From Phaeosaccion multiseriatum (Eukaryota; Ochrophyta, other classes), in contig OZ218960.1 in assembly GCA_965112735.1 (NCBI GenBank), positions 2,790,001 to 2,854,000 of the forward strand: a DNA stretch of 64,000 nt, written 5' to 3'. The position numbers were made by a program, and so were the translations under genes. Each line of letters begins with the position of its first letter. Position 1 is the first letter of the stretch. Below are positions 23,801 to 33,298 of this stretch, piece after piece. The notes below the pieces were generated by a model. The model was not told where the DNA came from, did not search any database, and saw only the letters and a list, made by a program, of their open reading frames with translations.

Positions 23801-26800
23801 GCTTCAGTTCCTGTACACCAACACTGAATTTCGGTGCTCGACATACAGTTTCGACAAAGCGGCCCAGGGGGGTCACTTGGAAGTGGTGCGCTTCCTCCAC
23901 CGGACGGGATCTGTGAGTCCATCTCGCAACGCTTACGACTGGGCCGCCGCCTTCGGACAGCTAGAAACCGTCAAGGTAGGTGGGAGGGAGAGCTCAGCTC
24001 ACACTCATGAACCCTTCAGTTTCAGTTCATTCATCCTGCCCATCCATATGTCTCTCATCTCCATGCCTCTGCTCCTCCGTGCCTACCCATATGCCTGCCT
24101 GTTTCAGTGGCTCGCCTCGCACCGATCGGAAGGGGGCACGAGGGATGCATTTGACTTTGCAGCGGCGAACAACCACCTCGAGACTTGCAAATGGCTGCAC
24201 GAGCACCGGTCGGAAGGTGAGGAAGGGCGGAGGAGGAGGAGGAGGAGGAGGAGGAGGAGGAGGAGGAGGAGGAGGAGGAGGAGGAGGAGGAGGAGGAGAG
24301 GGAGACATCTGCCCCTCTTCCTGTCAAAACGAGACAGAACAGTGTGTCGTTGACTACACTACGCTTTGAGTCTTACGATGCAGTCAATCTTCTCATCTCC
24401 CTCCTTCCCTCCCTTCCTCCCTTCTCTCCCTTCCTTCCTCCCTCCCTCCCTCCCTCCCTGCCTCCCTCCCTCCCTCCCTCCCTCCCTCCCTCCCTCCCTC
24501 CCTCCCTCCCTCCCTCCCTCCCTCCCTCCCTCCCTCCCTCCCTCCCTCCCTCCCTCCCTCCCTCCCTCCCTCCCTCCCTCCCTCCCTCCCTCCCTCCCTC
24601 CCTCCCTCCCTCCCTCCCTCCCTCCCTCCCTCCCTCCCTCCCTCCCTCCCTCCCTCCCTCCCTCCCTCCCTCCCTCCCTCCCTCCCTCCCTCCCTCCCTC
24701 CCTCCCTCCCTCCCTCCCTCCCTCCCTCCCTTCCCTCCCTCCCTCCCTCCCTCCCTCCCTCCCTCCCTCCCTCCCTCCCTCCCTCCCTCCCTCCCTCCCT
24801 CCCTCCCTCCCTCCCTCCCTCCCTCCCTCCCTCCCTCCCTCCCTCCCTCCCTCCCTCCCTCCCTCCCTCCCTCCCTCCCTCCCTCCCTCCCTCCCTCCCT
24901 CCCTCCCTCCCTCCCTCCCTCCCTCCCTCCCTCCCTCCCTCCCTCCCTCCCTCCCTCCCTCCCTCCCTCCCTCCCTCCCTCCCTCCCTCCCTCCCTCCCT
25001 CCCTCCCTCCCTCCCTCCCTCCCTCCCTCCCTCCCTCCCTCCCTCCCTCCCTCCCTCCCTCCCTCCCTCCCTCCCTCCCTCCCTCCCTCCCTCCCTCCCT
25101 CCCTCCCTCCCTCCCTCCCTCCCTCCCTTCCCTCCCTCCCTCCCTCCCTCCCTTCCTCCCTTCTCTCCCTTCCTTCCTCCCTCCCTCCCTCCCTCCCTCC
25201 CTCCCTCCCTCCCTCCCTCCCTCCCTCCCTCCCTCCCTCCCTCCCTCCCTCCCTCCCTCCCTCCCTCCCTCCCTCCCTCCCTCCCTCCCTCCCTCCCTCC
25301 CTTCCTTCCTCCTTCCCTCCTTCCCTCCCTCCCTCCCTTCCTCCCTTCTCTCCCTTCCTTCCTCCCTCCCTCCCTCCGTCCCTCCCTCCCTCCCTCCCTC
25401 CCTCCCTCCCTCCCTCCCTCCCTCCCTCCCTCCCTCCCTCCCTCCCTCCCTCCCTCCCTCCCTCCCTCCCTCCCTCCCTCCCTCCCTCCCTCTGCAGGCG
25501 CTACTCGAAGTGCTATGAACGACGCCGCTGGTAACGGCCATACAGGGATGGTGGAATGGCTGCATAACAACAGAAAGGAGGGGTGCTCAAGGAGAGCGAT
25601 GGATGACGCCGCTGCCCACAACCATTTGGAGACAGTACGCTGGCTGCACCTCAATAGATCAGAAGGTTTGTGTGTGTATATGTGTGTGTATGTGCGGGTG
25701 GATACGTGCGTGCGTGCGTGTGTGCATTTGTGTGCATGAGAGAGCGAGAGGAGAGAGGGAGGGAGGGAGAGAGAGCGTGAGATGGAGCAAGTGAGCGAGA
25801 GAGAGAGTGTTGAGGGGTCCTCTCCCTCTCCCCTTCCCCCCTTCCTCCCTACGCCCACACCCCTCACCACCGCTCATTCACTGACTTCCTGCCGTGCCAC
25901 AGGCTGCAGCAACCTGGCCATGGAGGGAGCCGCCAAACACGGGCATATGGACATGGTGCGACTTCTCGCTGCATACGGAAAAGTGTGCACCTCCACTGCC
26001 ATCCACCTGGCGGAGCTGCACAAGTTCGAAAACATCAAAAGCTTCCTATTGGCACGCTACCCGGAGAAGGTGAGGGAGAAGGAAGGAAGGGAGGGAGGGA
26101 AGGAGGGAGGGAGGGAGGGAAGGAGGGAGGGAGGGAGGGAGGGAAGAAGAAAGGGAGGGAGGGAGGGAGGGAAGGAGGGAAGGGGGGAGGGAGGGAGGGA
26201 GGGAGGGAGGGAGGAACGAAGGGAGGGAAGGAGGGAGGGAGGGAGGGAGGGAGGGAGGGAGGGAGGGAGGGAGGGAGGGAGGGAGGGAGGGAGGGAGGGA
26301 GGGAGGGAGGGAGGGAGGGAGGGAGGGAGGGAGAGAGAGAGCGAGGGAGGGAGGGAGGGAGGGAGGGAGGGAGGGAGGGAGGGAGGGAGGGAGGGAGGGA
26401 GGGAGGGAGGGAGGGAGGGAGGGAGGGAGGGAGGGAGGGAGGGAGGGAGGGAGGGAGGGAGGGAGGGAGGGAGGGAGGGAGGGAGGGAGGGAGGGAGGGA
26501 GGGAGGGAGGGAGGGAGGGAGGGAGGTGCGTTCCCAGTTGCCGTCTCAGGGGACTCACCCCACACACAAACGTAAACTCGAATTCTCAGGTTGTGTCCTT
26601 TAAGCCAATAACCCCCCACCCGTTCCCGCCCCCACTCTCCCTTGGGAATCACAGATCCGGGCAAACAAGTACCGCAACGGCTCTGACCCGGTCCTACGCG
26701 AGGAGGAGGACATGGTGAACCAGAACCGCATGGGAGAGTATTATTTGCAGAGGGAGAGGACAAAGAGACGCAACAGCATTGTGAACGGAACCGCTACGGA

Positions 26801-27177
26801 CATGGCCAAGCAGGTAGGCGGGGGGACTGTTGGCTGACTGTTGGCTGACTGTTGGCTGACTGTTGGCTGACTCTTGGTTGACTGTGGGATGCCTATTGGG
26901 GGGCTGATAGGTGACTGCTACCTCCCTCCTCTCTTCTCTCTCTCTCCCTCTCTCTCTCGCCCCCTCCTTTGTCTCTCTTTCCCTCTCTCTCCACTCATCC
27001 ACTCTCTCCACTCTCTCCTTTCTTGTCTCCTCCTTCTCCTCCCCCTCCTCCCAGCGTGTGGAGAAGACCCCCCTACCCTCCCCCGGCGCCGGTGGACCGC
27101 ACTCTCGCAAGCCCTCCACAGACTTCGTGGATGGAAAGCCCGTGCTGAGAATACTCACGGTGGGCATTGTGGGCTGA
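20861..27177 (+). CDS. Ankyrin-repeat protein, heterokont type
   Basis: Exons 20861-21229, 21665-21877, 22202-22506, 22910-23023, 23374-23474, 23715-23975, 24108-24216, 25498-25665, 25903-26069, 26655-26813 and 27055-27177 give about 695 residues. After about 200 N-terminal residues without a known domain come at least nine ankyrin-like repeats of the form AMD-AA--NGHL-VV-WLH-NR-EG, for example [32 protein letters not shown] and [13 protein letters not shown]. The C-terminal about 90 residues are basic and Glu-rich. Such proteins act in protein-protein contacts, and the partner is unknown. Several repeat exons start in phase 1 right after the EG, so exon shuffling would keep frame. One defect: exon 22202-22506 has a run of 13 G (22340-22352), and the frame and splice phase are only consistent with one G fewer. 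The start Met is provisional. Confidence 0.8.
22510..22856 (+). repeat. (GAG/GGA)n array in ankyrin-gene intron 3
   Basis: A purine-only trinucleotide array, interrupted by CAG, that fills most of intron 22507-22909. It gives artefactual open frames (poly-Glu, poly-Arg, poly-Pro) on both strands. Confidence 0.9.
24420..25490 (+). repeat. (CCCT)n microsatellite over 1 kb, intron 7 of the ankyrin gene
   Basis: About 1.07 kb of almost pure CCCT with a few CTTC interruptions. It is bounded on the left by a GGA array (24234-24300) and ends at the TCTGCAG acceptor. The uninterrupted open frames of 390-503 codons over it are caused by the 12-base reading period. Confidence 0.95.
26070..26526 (+). 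repeat. (GGGA)n microsatellite, intron 9 of the ankyrin gene
   Basis: Begins at the donor GTGAGG and runs as GGGA/GGAA for about 455 bp. It is the strand complement of the CCCT array two introns upstream. Confidence 0.95.
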
Positions 27178-27568
27178 GGAAGCCTGAGGACAAGTCCTGA
27201 AAGGAGCATGTAGCGTTTAGATGACAAGAGTATGTGAGGAAGTAGCAGCATATAGAAAGGAAAGGGGATCACAGCGTGGCAGGTAGAGACAAGGGTACTT
27301 AAAGTAAACAACAGTTGTTTACTTTAAGTACCCTTGGTAGAGACAGACAGACGGCCACGCACGCACGCACGCACGCACGCACGCACACACGCACACTCGC
27401 TCGCTGACGAACTGCATGATATCGATATTGACGTCGGTATCGATGTTGATATTAGATATCGGTGTTGATTTTCGTATCGGTTCGGATGGGACACTGCCAG
27501 CAGTGGAAGGGGAGGCGTGGGAGGAGAGGCTGGAGCGCTGGTCGGGCGAAAGTTTTTCCATATTTACT
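27178..27568. other. Spacer between ankyrin gene and inverted-repeat element
   Basis: Contains the 45-bp foldback (annotated separately), an (ACGC)n stretch at 27357-27390, and a cluster of GATATCGAT/GTATCGATG words at 27417-27482. No gene is seen. Confidence 0.6.
27282..27344. mobile_element. 45-bp perfect foldback flanked by 9-bp direct repeats
   Basis: Arms 27291-27312 and 27314-27335 are perfect inverted copies (22 bp each) around a single A. The pair is bordered by GGTAGAGAC at 27282-27290 and again at 27336-27344. That layout is what an inserted element with a 9-bp target-site duplication leaves behind. It is far too short to encode anything. Confidence 0.7.
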
Positions 27569-27649
27569 AATTACTGCGATGTCGCGGTTGATTGGCACTT
27601 TTGACGCCCCGTGATTTGTTTTTGACGCCAAATGACGAGTGCTTTGACG
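27569..27649 (+). repeat. Left terminal inverted repeat of the 3-kb element
   Basis: Pairs with 30544-30624 over 81 bases. Both ends translate in one frame to a shared NHGASKVPINR peptide, which comes from the repeat and is not a gene. Confidence 0.85.
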
Positions 27650-27679
27650 GGCGGCCACCGGGCTGATAGGGCTATTTTG

Positions 27680-27785
27680 ACGTAAGGTCGTCCCGACGCC
27701 TATATATTAATCAAGTCAAAAAGGATTTCCGCGTCGAGACATGAGGGGTCTTCACGTAAGGTCGTCCCGAGGCACGTAAGGTCGT
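27680..27785 (+). promoter_or_regulatory. Three ACGTAAGGTCGT copies with a TATA-like box
   Basis: ACGTAAGGTCGT occurs at 27680-27691, 27754-27765 and 27774-27785. A TATATATTAA sequence lies near 27701. All are just inside the left terminal repeat and upstream of the AT-hook start at 27834. They could be transposase-binding subterminal repeats, promoter elements, or both. Confidence 0.45.
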
Positions 27786-27833
27786 TCAAACTACATGGCA
27801 ATGAGGACGGCCTCCTAGACGCTACCTTGAGAG

Positions 27834-28764
27834 ATGAGAGGCATGGAGGCCGACCTAGAAGGCCAAGAGCCAGATACCTCTGGTGGTACCCTTGAAAGCC
27901 GCGACAGGGACAGTCCTCTTGCGGATGAGGATGTTGAAAAGAGCAGACAAAGCACAAAAAAGCATGAAGCAATCCATGCTTTAGAGGGCTCTACAGGACC
28001 ACCAGCACCCGTTGCAGCAGCGGGTATCATCGGTGACAGCATCACCATCAGTATCAGCAGCAGAAGCAGCAGCACGGGGGTCTATTAACCCCTACATCGC
28101 ACGCACTGCTATTTTTGCTGCTGCTGTAACTGCTGCTGCTGCTCCTGCTGCTGCTTTTCCTACAGTTCCTCCTGCGAAGAAAGAGAGGGGGCGAGGACGT
28201 CCCCGAGGGAGCAAGGACACTTCCGCCAAGTTGGATGGAGCTGCAGCGCCAGCAAAGAAGGCTGCTGGGCCAGTAAAGAGAGGGCGAGGAGGACCCCCAG
28301 GGAGCAAGAGCGCGAAGGGAAGTGCAAAGCCAGGTCCTGTTGTTACGGTATAAGGCATCCCAATATGCCTTCAGTATTATCCGAACGTTTGGATAACGTG
28401 TCGGTAGCACCAACCCCCCCGGTGTGAAGGTAGGACTCACAGAGCTCACCTTTTGTTACGATATAAGGCATCCCAATATGCCTTCAGTATTATCCGAACG
28501 TTTGGATAATACTGAAGGCATATTGGGATGCCTTATATCGTAACACCTGTACGCCAGGAAACGGTCGACAGAAATCGGGGTAATTGGGCCAAGATGGGAT
28601 TTGTAGTTCCAGGCAGCTTTGAGGAGAGAGAGGGCACAGTTCTGGGCTCTCCACTACCATCTGTAGCACCAGCAAAGACGTCTTCTCCGGCCCTCCCACG
28701 CGCCGAAGCAAGCAGCTGCTGCTTGCACCAAGGAAGCATCAGCAAGAGGGACACCGGCAGATAG
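27834..28764 (+). pseudogene. AT-hook protein gene interrupted by a MITE
   Basis: Exon 27834-28023 joins in phase to exon 28166 onward through a 142-nt GT-AG intron. The product has an acidic/Ser-rich N-terminus, then a canonical AT-hook core GRGRPRGSKD and a second degenerate one, KRGRGGPPGSKSAKG. AT-hooks bind the minor groove of AT-rich DNA. The exon is cut at 28340/28341 by a 205-bp element that supplies a stop at 28351. The 3' side resumes in the same codon register at 28546 with RQETVDRNRGNWAKMGF and stays open to 28764, which suggests one continuous exon before insertion. Either half may still be expressed. The location inside the 3-kb inverted-repeat element suggests that it is that element's own DNA-binding protein. 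Confidence 0.5.
28341..28545. mobile_element. 205-bp MITE with about 42-bp inverted ends and CCTGT duplication
   Basis: The left end starts TGTTACGGTATAAGGC and the right end finishes GCCTTATATCGTAACA; they match over about 42 bp with one mismatch. CCTGT flanks both sides (28336-28340, 28546-28550). A third copy of the end lies inside (28455-28495) and forms a perfect 41-bp-arm hairpin with the right end, loop 28496-28503. Confidence 0.8.
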
Positions 28765-28848
28765 CTCAGGAGGAGAGGAACAGCTGCGGCTGGCGCCAAG
28801 GGAGGGCAGGCGTCTGCAGGAGAGGCATCGCGTCACGCAGCTCGTCAT

Positions 28849-29452
28849 GCAGGTGGGTGGGTGAGAGAGAGAGAGAGAGAGTCCTTCGGGGAGGGGAGGG
28901 AGCATAGAAGAGGAGCATGGGAAGAGAGGCATAGGAGAAAGTGGAAGATGACCGTAGGAGTTGATGTGCTCCCTCTCTCCCTCCCCCGTCCGTCCCTCCG
29001 TCCCTCCAGCAGAAAGCTCCGCAGAAGCAGCTGCCGAGACAGCAGCAGCAGCAGCATCTCCAGGAGGAGGTATCACATCACGCCGCTCGTCATGTCATGC
29101 AGGTGGGTAGGTGAGAGAGGGAGAGAGTCCTTTGGGGAGGGGAGGGAGCATAGAAGGGGGGCATGGGAAGAGAGGCATAGGAGAAAAGCAGAAGATGCCC
29201 GTAGGAATTGATGCGCTCCCTCTCTCCCTCCCCCCTCCGTCCCTCCGGCTCAAAGCTCCGCAGAGGCAGCGCCGAGACAGCAGCAGCAGCAGCAGCATCT
29301 GCAGGAGAGGCATCACATCACGCCGCTCGTCATGTCATGCAGGTGGGTTGGTGAGAGAGGGAGAGTCCTTTGGGGTGCGGAGGGAGCATAGAAGAGGAGC
29401 ATGGGACGAGAGGCGTAGGAGAGAAGTAGAAGACGCCCGTAGGAATTGATGG
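28849..29452 (+). repeat. Tandem copies of an exon-intron unit (about 240-250 bp)
   Basis: TGCAGGTGGGT-type donor sites recur at about 28849, 29098 and 29338. Each is followed by the same AGAGGGAGAGTCCTT...GGAGCATAGAAG spacer. In the two complete units, a CCCTCC-type acceptor or equivalent and an exon with CAG repeats ending CGTCATGTCATGCAG follow. A one-base difference between the second and third exon copies changes the reading frame, so these may be decaying. Confidence 0.7.
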
Positions 29453-30357
29453 AGTGAGGGAGTCCTCGGTGGACAGAGGTGCGGCAGCCGGGCGACGACC
29501 AGAGAGGGGAGAGTTGTTAGCGAATTGTGCGATCGACTTTGACCGCTGGGCTTGCGTCTGGAACGAGGGCTGCAGTGACGAAAGGACTCGGCAAGTGGAG
29601 CAACGTTTTCCGCAAGACGAGTGCACATCTGCGCCAGTACCACGACCTGCTGAAGATGAGGATGAACACGAAGGCCACTATGAAGCCGATTCTTCAACAG
29701 GGGGCCAGCCTGACAGCAGACTTGAGGCGACCGGCGCCTGGGGAGGAGTTCACCACTCCGTCTTAGAGCCACAGCCGACGTGCCCATCGCCAGGACAGCT
29801 CGAGCAGCTGAGGCTGAGGGAGGAGCCTATGTCTTTGGTAGCAGCAACTGCTGCGGCTGCGGCTGCGAGAAGCGCCGAGGCGTGCACCCTGCGGGAGCAA
29901 GCCCCCTCCCTCTCTACTCAGGGTGGAAGCGTGCCTAAATAGCGGTGCTAGTGGTCGACCGGCCACACTTCGCGCTAAATCACAGCGGAAAAGGGCCTGT
30001 AAGATGTGCGAGAAGTGTGGGCATTAGCAGGAGGTTGGGAGGGGTGGCGTGAGCGTGCACACAGGGAAGGAGAAGACTTGTTGCATACCGACAAGCGGAC
30101 CTGGAAGCGCAATCGCAATGGCGAGCTCATTCCAGAGACCCAGTCCGCCAGCAAGATGTATGGTGGGCCCTGTGAGTGTGTATTCGGCAGTTCATTCGCA
30201 GCTTCTAAGCCATAGAAAGGCCAATACAGGGCCAAAAAAGGGGGGGCAAAGTCTCTTCGCTTGTTGTAATCCACTAGCCAGTCGCCAGTTGTGGTGGGGG
30301 AATTTGAATTTAATTGGCTGGCCCTTCGGGCCAGCCCTATTAGCACGATATTCGCCC
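29453..30357 (+). other. Right interior of the 3-kb element, uncertain coding content
   Basis: Two overlapping frames are open: from 29454 (162 codons) and from 29527, which reads KWSNVFRKTSAHLRQYHDLL. Near 29986 the frame RKRACKMCEKCGH shows a CxxCxxC zinc-knuckle-like motif ahead of a stop. Near 30091 DKRTWKRNRNGELIPETQ is readable. I cannot join these into a gene. A GGCTGGCCC/GGGCCAGCC hairpin lies at 30316-30336. Confidence 0.4.
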
Positions 30358-30540
30358 TTTGACGACGTTTGAGGACGTTTGAACCCCTTTTTTACCCACT
30401 TTGAAGCCCTGTTTGACGCACTTTGACGCCCTTTGACGCCCTTGTATCTTAATTCGCCACGTCAAAGGGCGTCAAAGTGCGTCAAACAGGGCTTTAAAGT
30501 GGGTACAAAAGGGGTTCAAACGTCGTCAAACGTCGTCAAA
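30358..30540. repeat. Large palindrome built from TTTGACG words
   Basis: Arms 30358-30438 and 30460-30540 (81 bases, about four mismatches) around a 21-base loop. Both consist of TTTGACGACG, TTTGACGCAC and related decamers, and the palindrome abuts the right terminal repeat. Confidence 0.85.
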
Positions 30541-30543
30541 CGT

Positions 30544-30624
30544 CGTCAAAGCAATCGTCATTTGGCGTCAAAAAAAAATCACGGGGCGTCAAAAGTGCCA
30601 ATCAACCGCGAAATCACAGTAATT
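30544..30624 (-). repeat. Right terminal inverted repeat of the 3-kb element
   Basis: Inverted partner of 27569-27649. Confidence 0.85.
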
Positions 30625-30696
30625 AAAATTAAGTATTAACGTAGTTAGCAAAGTGCCACACAATTTGCTTTAGGCACCACTCGGGCGGGTGGTGCA

Positions 30697-31008
30697 GAGC
30701 GAAGGAAGGTAGGTAGGTAGGAAGGAAGGAAGGAAGGTCGGTATGAAGGAAGGAAGGAAGGAAGGAAGGAAGGAAGGAAGGAAGGAAGGAAGGCAGGAAG
30801 GAAGGAAGGACGGAAGGAAGGAATGAAGGAAGGAAGGAAGGAAGGAAGGAAGGAAGGCAGGAAGGCAGGAAGGACGGAAGGAAGGCAGGAAGGAAGGAAG
30901 GAAGGAAGGAAGGAAGGCAGGAAGGAAGGAAGGACGGCAGGAAGGCAGGAAGGAAGGAAGGAAGGAAGGAAGGAAGGAAGGAAGGAAGGAAGGAAGGAAG
31001 GAAGGAAC
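30697..31008 (+). repeat. (GAAG)n microsatellite with GCAG/GACG variants
   Basis: About 310 bp of GGAA repeats with scattered single changes. It lies between the 3-kb element and the 3' end of the WW-protein gene. Confidence 0.95.
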
Positions 31009-31033
31009 GCGAAGCGATGACTTCGAGCAATTT

Positions 31034-32766
31034 CTACAGAAACTGGCAAATCTGATCTGCTTCCCGCGGTCGGATCTCTCTCAGTGTACCCTGCAGCTGC
31101 TGAATTTCCAATAACAGTTTACGCAGGTCGCTACAGCCCTTATGCTGCCTTCGCTTCGCCACAGGCCTTTGCCCTCCGCCGCCCCCCGGGGACTTGTCCT
31201 TCCCCACGGAGAAAATGCCGTACTTTTCCAGAGCCCAGAGCAGCTTACTCAGTACTGGTTGCGGTGAGGGTTACGGTGGATGGGGGGGGGAGGGAGGGAG
31301 GAAGGGAGGGAGGAGGAGGAGGAGGAGGAGGAGGAGGAGGAAGCAGACATGGTAAATGTACTGAGGCATGTGTGGCGTGTGCGGCCAGCAAGTTTCCTTT
31401 TTGTCTCTTATGTGCCCCCCTCTATCCCTCTCCCTCTCTCGATCTCCCCCTCGCTATCCCCATATCTCTCTGCTTCTTTCCCCTCTCCCCCTCCCCCTCA
31501 CCTAGTTCCAAGTACTCCGTCTCGCTACTAAACCAAGAGAGGGTCTCCAAGCTGGCTTGGTGCAGGGTCATTTTCCTCCCGAAAACCTCCAACACAGCCC
31601 CGATGTAAAGGTCGTAGACGTCCGTCACGCCATGCGTTCTGTGGGGGATGTGGCTGATACCGAAGGCTTCCTCAATGTTCTGCAGCTTCAGCTTGAAGCT
31701 CTGAGGAGGGAGGGAGGGAGGGAGGAAGGGAGGGAGTTAAACGAGTGCGGGCCGGGGCTATACGTGGAGAATCAAAGGACGCATTGCTCCCTGTGGGAAA
31801 CAACGTGTCCACGTACGTACCTACCTACCTACCTAGTGTGGGAGGACCATGCCCAGTCTACAGGCTGCGGAAAGCACCTCCTCACTCACTCACTCACTCA
31901 CTCACCTTTTCTCGAGTGTTGAAAGTAATGTAGGCGTCCTTCCGCTGCTGGCCTTGCTCTGTGACGCTTCTCCGCTCAAACCACCAACTCGTAAAGTGCA
32001 TCTTCTCGGGCAAGGGCTGGCGGCGTGCAAGGGCTTTCCGCTGCCAGGGAACGAGGGAGATCGACCCTGCGCTGATGCTCAGAGTGCCTCTCGGGCCGCC
32101 GTGATGATGACCTGAGGCGTCAGAAGTGCCTGCCCGTCCCGGTGTGTGGATGGTAATCATATCAGTGTGGGGCAGCTGCTGACCATCGATGGTCTGCTGC
32201 TCTCCGTCGTCGTCATCGCCGTAACTACCCCCGCTCCGAGACTGTCGAGAGTGTTGAGACAGAGAGCTCGCAGCAGCAGAAGCGTTGCCCAAGAAGCACA
32301 CCGAGGAGCTGCCTCCCCCTCCTTCCTCTTCCTGCCTAGCGTAATGTCGCTGCTGCTGGCTCGGAGACTTCAGTCCACTCCTGCTGCCCATTCCCAGCTG
32401 CCTTAGTCTCCTTCGCTCCTCCGCCACCATGCTGCGAAAGTAGCCGAGCCCTGGGTGGTCTCCAGTCCATCCCGTCACACTGTCCACGTACTTCGGTCCC
32501 GCTTCTTGTCCTCTCCCCCCCCCTCCTGCAGCACTCGACTCAGTCGACAATTGCCGCGAGAAGTTGGGTGGGAGCGGTGTCTCTAGGGCTTGCTGAAGGA
32601 TCCACAGCAGCTCCGGTTCGTGGCGAGGGTCTACGTGAAGCAGTTCGGCCATACGATTCAAGTCGGCGGCGGGGCAAGGCGGAAGCGCGGCGACTGGCAG
32701 GGCTTGCACAGCATGATCATCTTCGCCACCAGGATGGACATCCTTAAGAAGCAGGGGGCAGGACAT
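31034..32766 (-). CDS. CEP164-like protein with degenerate WW segment
   Basis: Minus-strand exons 32766-31906, 31700-31502 and 31254-31034 join in phase to 426 residues. The N-terminus reads MAELLHVDPRHEPELLWIL, then PLPPNF and, after a Ser/Gly insert, GPKYVDSVTGWTGDHPGLGY and FRSMVAEERRRLR. This order resembles the N-terminal WW region of the centriolar/ciliary protein CEP164 (Ile/Asp-P-x-x-E-P-E-L, PLP, YY-DHP, YR-LV-EER), but the first WW Trp is Phe, so ligand binding may be changed. The C-terminal half has AYITFNTREK, SFKLKLQNIEEAFGI, VYDLYIGAVLEVFGR and MTLHQASLETLSWF, and looks like a conserved domain I cannot name. The start Met is 45 bp from the start proposed for the divergent neighbour. 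A ciliary role is inferred from the WW region only. Confidence 0.6.
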
Positions 32767-32810
32767 TGAAAAATGGCGTTTCAGCCTGTGACGAGGCAGT
32801 TGGTGCCCCG

Positions 32811-33051
32811 ATGTTTCCCAACTGGCGAGTGCGTCGGCTTCTCCCGCAGCAACGGAGCGGGCGTTTGCCCGGTGATAGCCTGTCTGCAATGGGTGTATAC
32901 CCTCGCTGCAGTCCCGATGCGTGGAGCTACTGGTGCAGCAACGAGCGGAACTGGCGTAAGTACTGAAGGCGCGGGGCGGCAGAGGATGGGGGGGAGGATC
33001 GGAGACAGCGAGAGCGGGAGAGAGAGAGGAGAGGGGGAGAGAGAGAGGAGC

Positions 33052-33082
<31 letters not shown>

Positions 33083-33261
33083 GCAGAAGGGGGGGGGGGG
33101 GGGGGTGAGAAAGGGACAGAAGCGCCCAGCAGGAAATAAACGCCTCGATCGGAGGGTTGACTTGGCGGGCAGAGCAGTGAAGGGCGAGCACCTCCCTCTA
33201 CCCCCTTCTCACCCACGCACCCCCACCTGTCCCTCTTCTCTTTGTCTCCTTTCTCTCTCGA

Positions 33262-33298
<37 letters not shown>

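Larger units (their letters stand above)
27569..30624. mobile_element. 3.06-kb DNA element with 81-bp terminal inverted repeats
   Basis: Left 27569-27649 and right 30544-30624 are inverted copies with about four mismatches, sharing CGCGGTTGATTGGCACTTTT and GACGCCCCGTGATTT. The interior holds an AT-hook gene (27834-28764, split by a MITE), three tandem exon/intron copies, a Cys-rich fragment and a large palindrome next to the right end. No transposase domain was recognised, so the element is either non-autonomous or uses an unfamiliar enzyme. The outer border and target duplication are not clear. Confidence 0.72.

Noticed and set aside
24344-25870. Open frames of 390-503 codons on both strands (PPSL- or GGRE-repeat proteins)
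   Set aside because: They are the trivial reading of CCCT/GGGA arrays, which lack stops in every frame, and they lie between ankyrin exons with good splice sites.
27452-30624. Retrotransposon or viral origin of the 3-kb element
   Set aside because: No reverse transcriptase, integrase, capsid or polymerase motifs; the repeats are inverted, not direct.
30433-30639. Apparent gene pair sharing NHGASKVPINR at 27452-27658 and 30433-30639
   Set aside because: The shared peptide is the translation of the 81-bp terminal inverted repeats, not two related genes.
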